This document shows, piece by piece, positions 1-6,912 of a DNA stretch of 27,660 nt. Made by a program: the position numbers and the translations under genes. Origin of the DNA: JADHLJ01 sp038118725 (GTDB lineage Bacteria > Pseudomonadota > Alphaproteobacteria > Thalassobaculales > Thalassobaculaceae); assembly GCA_038118725.1 (NCBI GenBank), contig JAYOIK010000069.1, positions 1 to 27,660 on the forward strand, written 5' to 3'. The notes under the pieces are model-generated. The model was not told the DNA's origin. It ran no database searches and saw nothing but the letters and a program-made list of their open reading frames with translations. Every line of letters starts with the position of its first letter. Within the stretch, counting starts at the first letter, position 1.

Positions 1-58
1 AAAACTACTTCGCCGCCGCAGGATATGATCGCGACTAGATTGAATCGGCTCTAGCGTC

Positions 59-82
59 GCCCTGACGTAGGTCAGGGCTTTT
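59..82 (+). terminator. Probable intrinsic terminator of a gene left of the window
   Basis: A perfect 8-bp stem GCCCTGAC/GTCAGGGC closes a GTAG loop and is followed directly by TTTT on the plus strand. This is the form of a rho-independent terminator and would end transcription entering from the left. It is the left hairpin of the 55-172 inverted pair, so it may be a repeat element used as a terminator. The T tract is short. Confidence 0.5.
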
Positions 83-148
83 ACCGTGATGGTTCGGATT
101 GAGCGAAGTTTAGGATATCGCGCCACATGGCCAAGGTTAGCGGCAAGA

Positions 149-168
149 GCCCCGACCTACGTCGGGGC
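149..168 (-). terminator. Hairpin downstream of the exported 166-aa protein
   Basis: This perfect 8-bp stem GCCCCGAC/GTCGGGGC has a four-base loop and lies 55 nt beyond the stop of the minus-strand gene ending at 224. It could end or stabilise that transcript. No clear U tract follows on the minus strand, so the terminator role is uncertain; the hairpin itself is clear. Confidence 0.35.
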
Positions 169-223
169 GACGGCATGCGGTGCGGCGAAAGCTCGAGGCG
201 ACACGAACGCGCAAAACCGTCAA

Positions 224-724
224 TCAGGGAATCCTGACCTGATGCGAGAAGGTAACGCCGTCGCTGATGGTGAATTGCTTGAAGCCCAGCATCTTGCAGA
301 GGTCGAGGAAGGTGAACACCGTCTCGACCTGGAACTTCTGGAAGATCTCGGTGGTCCGAGCCGTCGCGGTCAGCAGCGCCAGAACCGCCCGGGCGCGATA
401 GAGCGAGTTGATCCGCCCATCCGTGAGACTGACGATGATCAGCTTCTCGGCCTCGGCGCCCTTGGCGAAGATCGCGGTCTGGATCGGGAACGATCGCTCG
501 GCCTGCTGGGCGGCGAGCCCGGTGACGAAACCGATACGGGTGTTCCGGTTCACCCCAGGAAGCTGCTGAGCGCGTGACTCGTACAGTTCCGTGCTCGACG
601 GGTAGGGATAGTAATAGCCGACATGGCGATCCGCCGCCGCCGCTTCGCTCGATGCCCCGACGACCGCGCCCCCGACAACAACGCCAACGGCGAACAACGC
701 CGCCAGTATCCAGTTTCTGATCAT
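224..724 (-). CDS. Exported conserved protein of unknown function (166 aa)
   Basis: The product starts with a typical signal peptide: a short basic start (MIRNW), a hydrophobic run to about residue 25 and alanine-rich residues near 25-32. It is therefore probably periplasmic or membrane-anchored. The mature part contains the segments RIGFVTG, AIFAKG, EKLIIVSL, TDGRI and FTFLDL. From memory, similar alphaproteobacterial proteins are often labelled molybdopterin-guanine dinucleotide biosynthesis protein A, but no nucleotidyltransferase motif is visible and an exported protein would not fit that role. I chose ATG at 724, with GGAG 6 nt upstream; an in-frame GTG lies one codon before it. The gene is divergent from NAD kinase. 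Function unknown. Confidence 0.75.
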   Translation of the reverse strand: MIRNWILAALFAVGVVVGGAVVGASSEAAAADRHVGYYYPYPSSTELYESRAQQLPGVNRNTRIGFVTGLAAQQAERSFPIQTAIFAKGAEAEKLIIVSLTDGRINSLYRARAVLALLTATARTTEIFQKFQVETVFTFLDLCKMLGFKQFTISDGVTFSHQVRIP

Positions 725-822
725 CACCCGCTCCGCTCGCCCCTTGCGGTCTCGGCGTCCATTGGTTTCCGGATGCCTTTACCGACGCCCCGATGCTATA
801 TCTCGACGGGCCCGGTCGGCTA

Positions 823-836
823 GTGTTGATCAACAC
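823..836. promoter_or_regulatory. Perfect 14-bp palindrome between divergent genes
   Basis: GTGTTGATCAACAC is a perfect dyad in the 173-bp space between the exported protein (start 724, minus) and NAD kinase (start 898, plus). Its position and symmetry fit the operator of a dimeric regulator. No convincing -35/-10 pair was found around it, and no regulator gene is adjacent, so this is only a candidate. Confidence 0.35.
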
Positions 837-897
837 CAATCACGCCACGCTGGGCCCGAGTGACCGAGCCGAGTAATCAAGCCGGGGGAAAATCCGG

Positions 898-1665
898 ATG
901 TCCCACCCGAAAGTCGCCTTCCTGGCCTCCGCGACCGAACAGGCCGAGGCCGCGAAAGCCGCGCTGGAGGCTCGCTACGGCCATGTCAGCGAGCATGACG
1001 CCGACATTCTGGTCGCCTTGGGTGGCGATGGAATGATGCTGGAGACCCTGCGCAAGCATATCGAGAAGCCTGTGCGGGTCTTCGGTATGAACCGCGGCAC
1101 CGTCGGCTTCCTGATGAATGAATATAACGAAACCGGGCTCATGGAGCGGATCCAGGCCGCCACGCTGGAGACCTTGTACCCTCTGCGCATGCGCACCGAA
1201 ACCATCCACGGCGCCGTGGAAGAGGCCATGGCGATCAACGAGGTCTCCCTGCTGCGCCAGACCGCGCAGACCGCGAAACTGCGGATCACCATCGACGATA
1301 CCGTGCGGATGGATGAGTTGCTATGCGACGGCATCATCGTGTCGACCCCCGCCGGAAGCACCGCCTACAACCTGTCGGCCCACGGCCCGATCATCCCGCT
1401 CGGCGCCGGCATTCTGGCGATGACACCGCTCAGCGCGTTTCGCCCAAGACGCTGGCGCGGCGCCCTGCTCGACAACAAGGCGCGGATCACCTTCGAGGTC
1501 CTGGAGACCGACAAGCGCCCGGTCAGCGCCACCGCCGACGCGACCGAGGTTCGCGATATCCGCGCGGTGACGATCACCGAGGATCGGAATATCGAGCTCA
1601 GCTTGCTCTACGATCCGGACCATAATTTGGACGAGCGGGTCCTGAAGGAGCAGTTCGCGCCTTGA
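898..1665 (+). CDS. nadK: NAD kinase
   Basis: The enzyme phosphorylates NAD to NADP in the cytoplasm using ATP or polyphosphate. The GGDG signature is at residues 42-45 (LVALGGDGMML), followed by NRGTVGFL near 65-72, the conserved Asn-Glu pair in MAINEVSLLR at 114-115, and the glycine-rich STPAGSTAYNLSAHGPI segment with the C-terminal beta domain. The length of 255 residues is normal for alphaproteobacterial NadK, which lacks the long N-terminal extension of some homologues. ATG at 898 gives the expected N-terminus (KVAFLAS). The gene is followed after 96 nt by a small same-strand ORF. Identification is secure. Confidence 0.96.
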   Translation: MSHPKVAFLASATEQAEAAKAALEARYGHVSEHDADILVALGGDGMMLETLRKHIEKPVRVFGMNRGTVGFLMNEYNETGLMERIQAATLETLYPLRMRTETIHGAVEEAMAINEVSLLRQTAQTAKLRITIDDTVRMDELLCDGIIVSTPAGSTAYNLSAHGPIIPLGAGILAMTPLSAFRPRRWRGALLDNKARITFEVLETDKRPVSATADATEVRDIRAVTITEDRNIELSLLYDPDHNLDERVLKEQFAP

Positions 1666-1761
1666 CAGAATTGTAGGCATTGGGGACTCTCGGAGCGGAT
1701 CAAGCGCCTCATCGTATAAAAGCGCGCGAGGTTCACGTGAGAATGCAACGGGCGAGACGTC

Positions 1762-1986
1762 ATGAGCGGTGATTCGAATAATCAGGGAAAACGAGCCTCG
1801 CTGGACCTGTTCGTCCCCCCTAGCGATAGCGCGTCCTTGGGCGGTGGCGGCGACGACGCCAAGAGTTATCTCGCGCGGCGCAAGCAAAAGCTTCAGCAAT
1901 ATGTCCATGAAGCCAAAAAGGCGCAGCGCTCTATCGACAGCATCCGCAAGACCGAGGAAGCGATGAATAAGGTAAAGAAGGGCTGA
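1762..1986 (+). CDS. Small charged hypothetical protein (74 aa)
   Basis: I do not recognise this protein. The first 30 residues are polar and glycine/serine-rich, with a GGGGDD stretch, and look disordered. Residues about 33-74 (SYLARRKQKL onwards) are rich in Lys, Arg, Gln and Glu and should form a long amphipathic, possibly coiled-coil helix ending in KVKKG. There is no signal peptide, membrane segment or cysteine. A purine-rich GGGCGAGA precedes the ATG by a few bases. It lies 96 nt after nadK on the same strand and is convergent with the formylglutamate amidohydrolase gene. It could be a small nucleic-acid- or protein-binding factor, but nothing here decides that. Confidence 0.6.
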   Translation: MSGDSNNQGKRASLDLFVPPSDSASLGGGGDDAKSYLARRKQKLQQYVHEAKKAQRSIDSIRKTEEAMNKVKKG

Positions 1987-2028
1987 CGCGGTTTAGCGTT
2001 TGCGTCTCGCCGCCTTTACCCGGTCTCT

Positions 2029-2922
2029 TTATTCGTTCCCCACCTGATCCATGACGAACGCCGCGAGCCGCGCGGTGACGTCTTCCAGATCCCGGCGTAG
2101 ATTTTCGAAATCGGCGGATTTCTCGTAAGTCGACTCATCGATATAGAGCCCTCGGTTGATCTCGATCTGGATTGAATGGCGGTCGTTGTCGGGATCGCCG
2201 AAGCGATGGATCAACTCAGCCCCGCGAAACGGATAGTTCAGGGAAATTGAATAGCCTTTCTCGCGAAAGCATTCGGCCGCGAGATTGATGAAGGCCGGAT
2301 CGGTGGTCTTACCCTCAAGGTCGCTCAGAATAATATCGGCGCGCATTTGGCCTTCGTCGATATTCATGGCCGCGCCCCTGGACTTCGTGGAATGGCAGTT
2401 GATGTGCCAGACCGCGCCGTGGCGCTCGTGCGCGCGATCGATCATTTCCGCCAGCGTCCGGTGATAGGGCGCGTGATAGGTCTCGATCCAGGACTGGACC
2501 TCCGCAACGCCAAGCGGGCGGTCATGCATCAACGTACCCTTGACGATGTATTTCCGGATCACCCCCATGCCCGCCTTGGTCTTGCGGGTCTGCTTCAGCG
2601 GCTCCGGCCACGGCTCGGCCAGCATGCTCGGGTCGATCTCGCGGGCATTGCGGTTCGGGTCGATGAAAACCCTGGGAAACAGCGCGCATAACAGGCCCGC
2701 GCCGTGATCGGTCACGTGGGCGAATAGTTCGTCGACGAAAATGTCCCGGTTCATCCGCAACTGCCATTCGGTCGCGTTGCAGGTGAAATCCTCGGGAAAG
2801 GTGGTCCCGGAATGCGGCGAGTCGAAAACCAGCGGCACGCCGTCATGGGGCTGCAGGGCATGGAGAACGTCGGGGATATGGCTCTCGTGTATCACCGTAT
2901 CGTCTTGCTCAAGCGTCATCAT
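2029..2922 (-). CDS. N-formylglutamate amidohydrolase family protein
   Basis: This 297-residue protein belongs to the FGase family, which hydrolyses N-formyl-L-glutamate to formate and glutamate in histidine degradation; many members act on other N-acyl amino acids. Visible family segments are FDSPHSGTTFP (residues 33-43), FIDPNRNAREIDP (86-98), VWHINCHSTKSRG (171-183, probable metal-binding histidines) and IEINRGLYIDE near the C-terminus. The start (ATGATG at 2922) overlaps the end of the upstream ABC ATPase gene by 14 nt, so it is translationally coupled as the last gene of the peptide-importer operon. There are no hut genes nearby, so the substrate is probably whatever the importer brings in. 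I therefore leave hutG unassigned. Confidence 0.88.
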   Translation of the reverse strand: MMTLEQDDTVIHESHIPDVLHALQPHDGVPLVFDSPHSGTTFPEDFTCNATEWQLRMNRDIFVDELFAHVTDHGAGLLCALFPRVFIDPNRNAREIDPSMLAEPWPEPLKQTRKTKAGMGVIRKYIVKGTLMHDRPLGVAEVQSWIETYHAPYHRTLAEMIDRAHERHGAVWHINCHSTKSRGAAMNIDEGQMRADIILSDLEGKTTDPAFINLAAECFREKGYSISLNYPFRGAELIHRFGDPDNDRHSIQIEINRGLYIDESTYEKSADFENLRRDLEDVTARLAAFVMDQVGNE

Positions 2923-3922
2923 TCAGGTGGCAGGCGGCGAAACGATCCGGCGCGATCTCTCGCAGGACCGGGCGCTCGACGCGGCACCGCTCGCTGGCGT
3001 GCGGACAGCGGGGGTGAAAGTGACAGCCGGACGGTGGATCGATCGGCGACGGGATCTCGCCCCGCACCGGCTCGAACCGGCGGCGCCGGGTCTCCAGGCG
3101 CGGCACCTCGGCCAGCAGCGCCTTGGTATAGGGATGGTTCGGCTCGGCGAACAGCGCCTCGGTCTGGGCGATTTCGACCACCCGGCCGAGATACATGATC
3201 ACCACCCGGTCGCTCAGATGCTCAACCACGCCGAGGTCATGGCTGATGAACAGATAGGTGAGGTCCAGTTCCTCGCGCAGATTCATGAACAGGTTCAGCA
3301 CCTGCGCCTGGATCGAGACATCCAGCGCCGCGACCGACTCGTCACAAACCAGGAACTCGGGCTTGACCGCGAGCGCCCGGGCGATGCCGATCCGCTGACG
3401 CTGGCCACCCGAAAACTGATGCGGATAGCGGCGCGCGTAGCTTGGATCAAGCCCGACCCGAAGCATGGTCTCCTCGACATAATCCGCCATCTCGGAGCGC
3501 GCGACGACGCCATGCACAACCGGCGCCTCGCCGATAATGTCCTGCACCCGGAGCCTCGGGTTGAGCGAACTCATCGGGTCCTGGAAGATCATCTGGACCT
3601 TCAAGGCGACATCCCGCGCCTCGGCGCCCTTGAGGCCGGCGATATCGCGCCCCTTGAACTTGACCGAACCATTGCTCGGCGCGTGCACCCCGGCCACGAT
3701 CCGGCCCAAGGTCGACTTGCCGCAACCGGACTCGCCGACCAGCCCCACCACCTCGCCGCTGGCGATATCCAGGGACACCCCATCGACCGCGTGCACGACC
3801 TCCTCGCGAATATCGACACCGAACCGTTGCGCGATCTTGCCCGCGAGATCGAGGGATTTGACGAAACGCTTGGACACGTCGCGCAGCTCAAGCATCGCGT
3901 CGGCTCCGCTCTCGACCGTCAT
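2909..3922 (-). CDS. Peptide-type ABC importer ATPase (DppF/OppF-like)
   Basis: This is one of two ATPases energising the importer. Walker A GESGCGKST is at residues 63-71, the signature FSGGQRQRIGIARAL near 170-184, Walker B FLVCDES at 190-196, and the switch histidine in ISHDL at 228. The C-terminal oligopeptide-transporter extension carries Cys300, Cys306, Cys313 and Cys331 (CHFHPRCP region). Walker B is followed by Ser-Val where Pro-Val or Pro-Thr is usual; this variant is tolerated in the family. The frame is open upstream to 4024, but ATG at 3922 forms an ATGA overlap with the preceding ATPase stop and gives a normal 337-residue protein. The substrate cannot be read from the ATPase. Confidence 0.93.
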   Translation of the reverse strand: MTVESGADAMLELRDVSKRFVKSLDLAGKIAQRFGVDIREEVVHAVDGVSLDIASGEVVGLVGESGCGKSTLGRIVAGVHAPSNGSVKFKGRDIAGLKGAEARDVALKVQMIFQDPMSSLNPRLRVQDIIGEAPVVHGVVARSEMADYVEETMLRVGLDPSYARRYPHQFSGGQRQRIGIARALAVKPEFLVCDESVAALDVSIQAQVLNLFMNLREELDLTYLFISHDLGVVEHLSDRVVIMYLGRVVEIAQTEALFAEPNHPYTKALLAEVPRLETRRRRFEPVRGEIPSPIDPPSGCHFHPRCPHASERCRVERPVLREIAPDRFAACHLNDDA

Positions 3923-4905
3923 GTCACGGCCTCCAGGATCGGGTAATGACACCGCAGTTCCCGTCCGGCCTCGGGCGAGCTGACATCCGGGATCGCCGAA
4001 CAGGCATCGCCGACCCTGGGGCATCGGGCGGAAAAGGCGCAGCCGTCGGGAAGGCTCAGCAGGGACGGCGTCATGCCCGGGATCTGGGAGAGCGGCTGAC
4101 CGCGTTTGTTGCGGCTGGGAACCGACCCGATCAGGCCGTGGGTATAGGGATGCATCGGGTTGTCCAGCACCCGGTCGACACTCCCCTGCTCCACCACCCG
4201 CCCGGCATACATCACGCAGATATCATCCGCCAACCCCGCCACCACCGACAGGTCATGGGTGATCCAGATCAACGCGGTGCCGGTCTCCTCGCAGAGCTTT
4301 TGCACCTCGAACAGGATCTGGCCCTGAATGGTCACGTCGAGCGCGGTGGTCGGCTCGTCCGCGACGATCAGGTCGGGCTTGTTCAACAGGGCGATGGCGA
4401 TCGCCACCCGCTGTCGCATGCCGCCGGAAAACTGGTGCGGATAGGAGCGCAAACGCTCATCCGGGGACGGAATGCCGACCTGCCCCAGGGCATCGCGGGC
4501 GCGCTGCCGGGCGTCGTCGTCCGAGACCTGCTCATGCGCCTGGATCGCCTCGATCATTTGCGTGTCGATGCGCAGGACCGGATTCAGGGTCATCATCGGA
4601 TCCTGGAAGATCATCGCGATATTGGCGCCGCGCAGCGCGCGCATCCGGTCCGCGGACGCGGTGACGAGGTTCTCGCCGTGATACAGGATCTCGCCGCCGA
4701 CCACCCGGCCCGGCTCGTCGACCAGACCGAGGATCGAAAAGCCGGTCACCGTCTTGCCGGACCCGGACTCCCCGACCAGCCCCAGCACCTTGCCGCGCTC
4801 GACGGTAAAACTGACGCCATCGACGGCGCGCGCGATACCGCCCTTGGTGAAGAAATAGGTTTGCAGATCCCGAACTTCCAAGGTCGGGGCTTGGGCGTTA
4901 CTCAC
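3919..4905 (-). CDS. Peptide-type ABC importer ATPase (DppD/OppD-like)
   Basis: The 328-residue partner ATPase has Walker A GESGSGKT at residues 45-52, the Q-loop MIFQDPMMTLNP near 98-109, the signature FSGGMRQRVAIAIAL at 159-173, Walker B LIVADEPTTALD at 179-190 and the WITHDLSVV H-loop. The C-terminus has the CAFSARCPRVGDAC cysteine segment typical of Opp/Dpp ATPases. The start codon is GTG at 4905, with TAGGAG 6 nt upstream. It begins 9 nt after the DppC-like permease stop and overlaps the next gene by 4 nt (ATGA), so the two ATPases are translationally coupled. Confidence 0.94.
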   Translation of the reverse strand: MSNAQAPTLEVRDLQTYFFTKGGIARAVDGVSFTVERGKVLGLVGESGSGKTVTGFSILGLVDEPGRVVGGEILYHGENLVTASADRMRALRGANIAMIFQDPMMTLNPVLRIDTQMIEAIQAHEQVSDDDARQRARDALGQVGIPSPDERLRSYPHQFSGGMRQRVAIAIALLNKPDLIVADEPTTALDVTIQGQILFEVQKLCEETGTALIWITHDLSVVAGLADDICVMYAGRVVEQGSVDRVLDNPMHPYTHGLIGSVPSRNKRGQPLSQIPGMTPSLLSLPDGCAFSARCPRVGDACSAIPDVSSPEAGRELRCHYPILEAVT

Positions 4906-4914
4906 CGGCGGCTC

Positions 4915-5859
4915 CTACTTCTGCAAGCGCGGGTTAAGTACGTCCCTCAGACGATCCCCGACCAGATTGATGCTCACGATGGTGACCAGCAGGGCAATGC
5001 CCGGATAAACGCTGATCCAGTATTTGCCGCTCATGATGTACTCGAAACCGTTGGAGATCAGCCGGCCCAGTGACGGTTCGGTTTGCGGCATGCCGAGGCC
5101 GAGGAAGGAGAGCGTGGCCTCGAGCGAGATCGCGTGCGCGACCTGCATGGTGCCAACAACGATCATCGGCGCCAGGCAATTGGGCAGCAGATGACGGAAC
5201 ATGATCCGGCGCTCCGACAGGCCCAGGCAGACCGCCGACTCGATATATTCGCGCCGCCTTTCCACCAGGGCGGTGCCTCGGATCGTGCGGGCGTAATAGG
5301 CCCATTGCACGACAACCAGGGCGATGATGGTCTTGTCCACGCCCTTGCCGAGGGTTACCAGCAGGATCAGCGCGACCAGGATCGCCGGAAAACTGAGCTG
5401 TATGTCGACGATCCGCATGACCACGCTGTCGACGCGCCCGCCCGCGTAGGCCGAGAACAGGCCGACGGAAATGCCGATAATCATTGCGATCACGCCACTG
5501 CCGATCCCGACACCGAGACTGATGCGCAACCCGTAGATCATCGCGCTGACCATGTCGCGCCCGGCCCCGTCGGTGCCGAGGTGCGCGGTGGTTCCGGTCA
5601 TCATCGCCTGACCGGGGGCAAGACGGCTGTCCAGGATGCTTACCGTCGCCAGGTCATAGGGATCGGTCGGCGCCAGAACCGGCGCGAAGATCGCGACCAG
5701 GGTGATCGCCATGATCACGAAAAAGCCGAGCACCGCCAGCTTTGATTCGCAGAAATCCGAAAGGAAACGACGAAACGGCGTTTGCACGCCCTCGAACTTG
5801 TCCCGGTCGTCGCTATCGTCGGCGGCGGGGATATCGAGATTGTCTTGCGCGACGGTCAT
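4915..5859 (-). CDS. Peptide-type ABC importer permease (DppC-like)
   Basis: This 314-residue inner-membrane permease forms half of the translocation channel. A cytoplasmic N-terminal tail of about 40 residues precedes the first membrane segment (LAVLGFFVIMAITL). A periplasmic stretch with HLGTDGAGRDM follows, which is a DppC/OppC hallmark, and then about five further membrane segments. The cytoplasmic coupling loop is visible as YIESAVCLGLSERRIMFRHLLPN, and the C-terminus ends in LRDVLNPRLQK as in the family. It overlaps the DppB-like gene by ATGA at 5856-5859 and is followed 9 nt later by the DppD-like gene. Confidence 0.93.
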   Translation of the reverse strand: MTVAQDNLDIPAADDSDDRDKFEGVQTPFRRFLSDFCESKLAVLGFFVIMAITLVAIFAPVLAPTDPYDLATVSILDSRLAPGQAMMTGTTAHLGTDGAGRDMVSAMIYGLRISLGVGIGSGVIAMIIGISVGLFSAYAGGRVDSVVMRIVDIQLSFPAILVALILLVTLGKGVDKTIIALVVVQWAYYARTIRGTALVERRREYIESAVCLGLSERRIMFRHLLPNCLAPMIVVGTMQVAHAISLEATLSFLGLGMPQTEPSLGRLISNGFEYIMSGKYWISVYPGIALLVTIVSINLVGDRLRDVLNPRLQK

Positions 5860-6833
5860 GCTTTCACATCCTGTAGCCGGACCCTGGGGTCGAGGAGCGA
5901 ATAGAGAATGTCCACGAACAGGTTAATGAAGACGAAGAGGAACACGATGATCATGAGATAGGCGACGATCACCGGACGGTCCAACTGGCCAATGGAGTCG
6001 ATCAGCAGCTTGCCCATGCCCGGCCACGCGAACACCGTTTCGGTAACCACCGAGAAGGCCACCAGACCGCCAAACTCCAGGCCGAGCACCGTCACCACCG
6101 GGATCATGATGTTCTTCATCACGTGGATCAGAATGATCCGCGCGTCACTCAGCCCCTTGGCGCGGGCGAATTTGATATAGTCCTGGTGCATGACCTCGCG
6201 GGTACCGGCACGGGCGAGACGGATCACCAGCGATAGCTTGAAGAGCGCCAGATTGACCGCCGGCATCAGCACATGACTGAAGCCGTCCCAACTGAACACG
6301 CTGACCGGCATGCCGAGGATCACCTGAACATCGCCCCGTCCGGTCGACGGCAGCCAGCCGAGATAGACCGCGAACAGCAGGATCATCATGATGCCGACCC
6401 AGAATGTCGGCAGGCTGAAGCCGAGGATAGAGCCGGTCATGATGCTCTTGGAGGCAAGGGAATCGGGCTTGAGGCCCGCCCATACCCCGAGTGGGATTCC
6501 GAAGACGACGGCGATCAGCAATGCCACCACCGCCAGTTCCATGGTCGCGGGCATGCGATCCAGGATCAGCAGCAGCGCCGGTTCGTTGAAGACGAAGGAC
6601 TCGCCGAGATCGCCTTGCACGGCCTTGGCAACGAACAGGCCGTATTGAACGATGAACGGCTTGTCCAAGCCCATGGACTTGATCATCCGGTCGCGTTCTT
6701 CCTGATCGGCGTCGTCGCTGACCAGGATTTCGATCGGGTCCCCGACCATGAACACGCCGGAAAACACGATGAACGACATCACCACGACGACAAGCCCAGC
6801 CTGTAGAAGGCGTCTGATGATGAATACCGACAT
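5856..6833 (-). CDS. Peptide-type ABC importer permease (DppB-like)
   Basis: This 325-residue inner-membrane permease pairs with the DppC-like protein. It opens with a typical first membrane helix (IRRLLQAGLVVVVMSFIVF) and the family segment GDPIEILVSDDADQEERD. The coupling loop is HQDYIKFARAKGLSDARIILIHVMKN, and the C-terminus ends in YSLLDPRVRL. ATG at 6833 has GGAG 6 nt upstream. The gene lies 79 nt after the binding-protein gene, with a strong hairpin in the gap, which fits the usual lower expression of membrane components relative to the binding protein. Confidence 0.94.
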   Translation of the reverse strand: MSVFIIRRLLQAGLVVVVMSFIVFSGVFMVGDPIEILVSDDADQEERDRMIKSMGLDKPFIVQYGLFVAKAVQGDLGESFVFNEPALLLILDRMPATMELAVVALLIAVVFGIPLGVWAGLKPDSLASKSIMTGSILGFSLPTFWVGIMMILLFAVYLGWLPSTGRGDVQVILGMPVSVFSWDGFSHVLMPAVNLALFKLSLVIRLARAGTREVMHQDYIKFARAKGLSDARIILIHVMKNIMIPVVTVLGLEFGGLVAFSVVTETVFAWPGMGKLLIDSIGQLDRPVIVAYLMIIVFLFVFINLFVDILYSLLDPRVRLQDVKA

Positions 6834-6863
6834 CGTTGCTCCGAATTAAAGAATCAGAAAGCT

Positions 6864-6901
6864 CCCGAGAGCGACCGACCGGACGGCCGATCGCTCCCGG
6901 G
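6864..6901 (-). terminator. Hairpin between binding-protein and permease genes
   Basis: Arms 6864-6874 and 6891-6901 (CCCGAGAGCGA and TCGCTCCCGGG) pair over 11 positions with one G-U-type mismatch, around a 16-nt GC-rich loop. On the minus strand the stem is followed by AGCTTTCT. It lies between the binding-protein stop and the first permease start, where partial terminators or mRNA-stabilising hairpins commonly set the excess of binding protein. Attenuation is inferred; the inverted repeat is seen directly. Confidence 0.5.
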
Positions 6902-6912
6902 GATTGGACCGC

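Larger units (their letters stand above)
55..172. repeat. Inverted pair of GTAG-loop hairpins
   Basis: Two 25-nt arms, 55-79 and 148-172, are inverted copies with two differences, separated by 68 nt. Each arm is itself a hairpin with 8-bp stems around a four-base loop (59-78 and 149-168). The two differences are compensatory: a T-A pair in the left stem is a C-G pair in the right stem. A related pair occurs at 23031-23164, which suggests a dispersed palindromic element. Nothing else in the first 223 bases looks like a gene. Confidence 0.75.

Noticed and set aside
1662..1690. TTGACA at 1662-1667 as a -35 box for the 74-aa gene
   Set aside because: No reasonable -10 box lies 16-18 bases later, and the sequence is within the end of nadK.
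2741..3946. 401-codon plus-strand open frame
   Set aside because: It lies opposite the DppF-like and FGase genes, with no recognisable domain.
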